In this document: one piece after another, positions 63,506 through 64,000 of the stretch | Position numbering within the stretch: the first letter of the stretch is position 1 | How the letters are laid out: each line of letters starts with the position of its first letter | DNA from: Acidobacteriaceae bacterium | GTDB taxonomy: Bacteria; Acidobacteriota; Terriglobia; Terriglobales; Acidobacteriaceae | Assembly (NCBI GenBank): GCA_028283625.1 | Contig: JAPWKG010000004.1 | Coordinates: 1 to 64,000 of the forward strand | Direction of reading: 5' to 3' | Length of the DNA stretch: 64,000 bases | Notes under the pieces: generated by a model | The model's database searches: none | What the model was told of the DNA's origin: nothing | What the model saw: only the letters and a program-made list of their open reading frames with translations | Program-made: the position numbers and the translations under genes

Positions 63506-64000
63506 ATGAAGATGCGCGCGATAGGCGGAGCGGTGGTGATGGCCGGCTTGCTGATGGGATGCTCCCGGCAGAAGGCGGAAGAGCCGGCAAACGAAGTGGG
63601 ATGGGATCAGGTGCAGCGCCCGGCTGCCGGTACATCGCAGTCTGCGGCGGCCAGTGCGGCTACAGCTACGACCGCGGCAGGAGCCGAGCTCGCAGGCTTC
63701 GACCGGAACGAGTACCCGGGAGACAGCACCATGGCCGCGATGCATGGGGAGTTTGCTTTTACAGGGTATTGGCTGACCAATCCTCCGGGAGAGACCTCCA
63801 ATAGCTGGGCAGGCAAGCGGGAGACGCTGCGGGCGCAGGGATGGGGGTTTCTGGTGTTGGCGAACGGACGGCTGGACCACGAGATTCTGAAAGCGCAGAA
63901 GCAGGGCACCTCTCCGGCTGCGCTCGGGCGTAAGGATGCCGCGCAGGCCGTTGCCGCCGCCCAGCGGGAGGGCTTTCCTGCCGGGGCCATACTCTTTCTC
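63506..64000 (+). CDS. Lipoprotein with DUF1906-like (glycoside-hydrolase-fold) domain, truncated by the window end
   Basis: 165 codons are seen with no stop, so the gene runs past the window. The signal peptide ends in a lipobox (LLMGCS), with the lipidated Cys at residue 19. An Ala/Thr-rich linker (about 35-66) follows, then GFDRNEYPGDSTMAAMHGEF and FTGYWLTNPPGETSNSWAGK, which resemble the start of DUF1906, a TIM-barrel domain related to glycoside hydrolases (as in Rv2525c). It would be anchored on the outer or inner membrane facing out. ATG 63506 fits the lipobox spacing and has TACTCT 7 nt upstream. Confidence 0.65.
   Translation, partial: MKMRAIGGAVVMAGLLMGCSRQKAEEPANEVGWDQVQRPAAGTSQSAAASAATATTAAGAELAGFDRNEYPGDSTMAAMHGEFAFTGYWLTNPPGETSNSWAGKRETLRAQGWGFLVLANGRLDHEILKAQKQGTSPAALGRKDAAQAVAAAQREGFPAGAILFL

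Overview
The window is about 60% GC and reads as a chromosomal segment of an Acidobacteriota species, most likely family Acidobacteriaceae (Granulicella/Terriglobus/Edaphobacter type). This rests on two Oar-like TonB-dependent receptors with an N-terminal carboxypeptidase-regulatory-like domain, a 1485-residue pro-kumamolisin-type S53 peptidase with Ig-like repeats and a twin-helix tail ending in GCG, and the codon style. No rRNA, tRNA, CRISPR array, insertion sequence or prophage was seen. The left edge cuts a glucoamylase-like GH15 gene broken by at least six single-base frameshifts, all in its first 1.25 kb. The right edge cuts a lipoprotein with a DUF1906-like domain.

Layout. 1-5.4 kb: GH15 remnant, VIT/CCC1-like membrane protein, Tat-lipoprotein intradiol dioxygenase, ArsR-type regulator, and an SDR whose upstream region holds three palindromes. 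5.4-11.4 kb: a structured intergenic region, an ABC-F ATPase, then a two-component module (CHASE3 histidine kinase, CheY-like regulator, overlapping REC-PAS-kinase) and a DUF2237 gene. 11.8-22.4 kb: two TonB-dependent receptors flanking a dienelactone hydrolase and two GT-C/GT39-like membrane proteins. 22.7-26.4 kb: flavodoxin, then rplM-rpsI-rpsB-tsf with structured leaders. 26.6-33.2 kb: a minus-strand envelope-polysaccharide operon (polymerase-like protein, FtsX-type permease, UDP-galactopyranose-mutase-like flavoprotein) facing two multi-span membrane proteins. 33.4-38.6 kb: HTH membrane protein, metK with a folded leader, ada, an HtrA protease and an AIM24 protein. 38.9-48.9 kb: S53 peptidase, cytochrome c, pyrH, acyltransferase, DUF4230, aldo/keto reductase, rpmI-rplT. 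49-54.2 kb: polysaccharide deacetylase, a DprE1/DprE2-like pair, DUF1440, Na+/solute symporter. 54.3-64 kb: typA, then the circularly permuted ATP-grasp / alpha-E / transglutaminase set interrupted by a secreted nucleoside-hydrolase-like gene, a 622-residue protein with a PD-(D/E)XK nuclease signature, a DinB/YfiT protein and the partial lipoprotein.

How the parts fit. Translation genes (rplM, rpsI, rpsB, tsf, rpmI, rplT, typA) are scattered among cell-envelope genes. DprE1/E2-like enzymes would make a polyprenyl-phosphate pentose donor, and the GT-C-like proteins are the class that uses such lipid-linked donors. Many monocistronic or operon-leading genes have a TANNNT -10-like hexamer only 6-7 nt before the start codon, which suggests widespread leaderless transcription. 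The most system-like locus is 56.2-61.0 kb, a putative peptide-ligation/modification cluster of unknown product.
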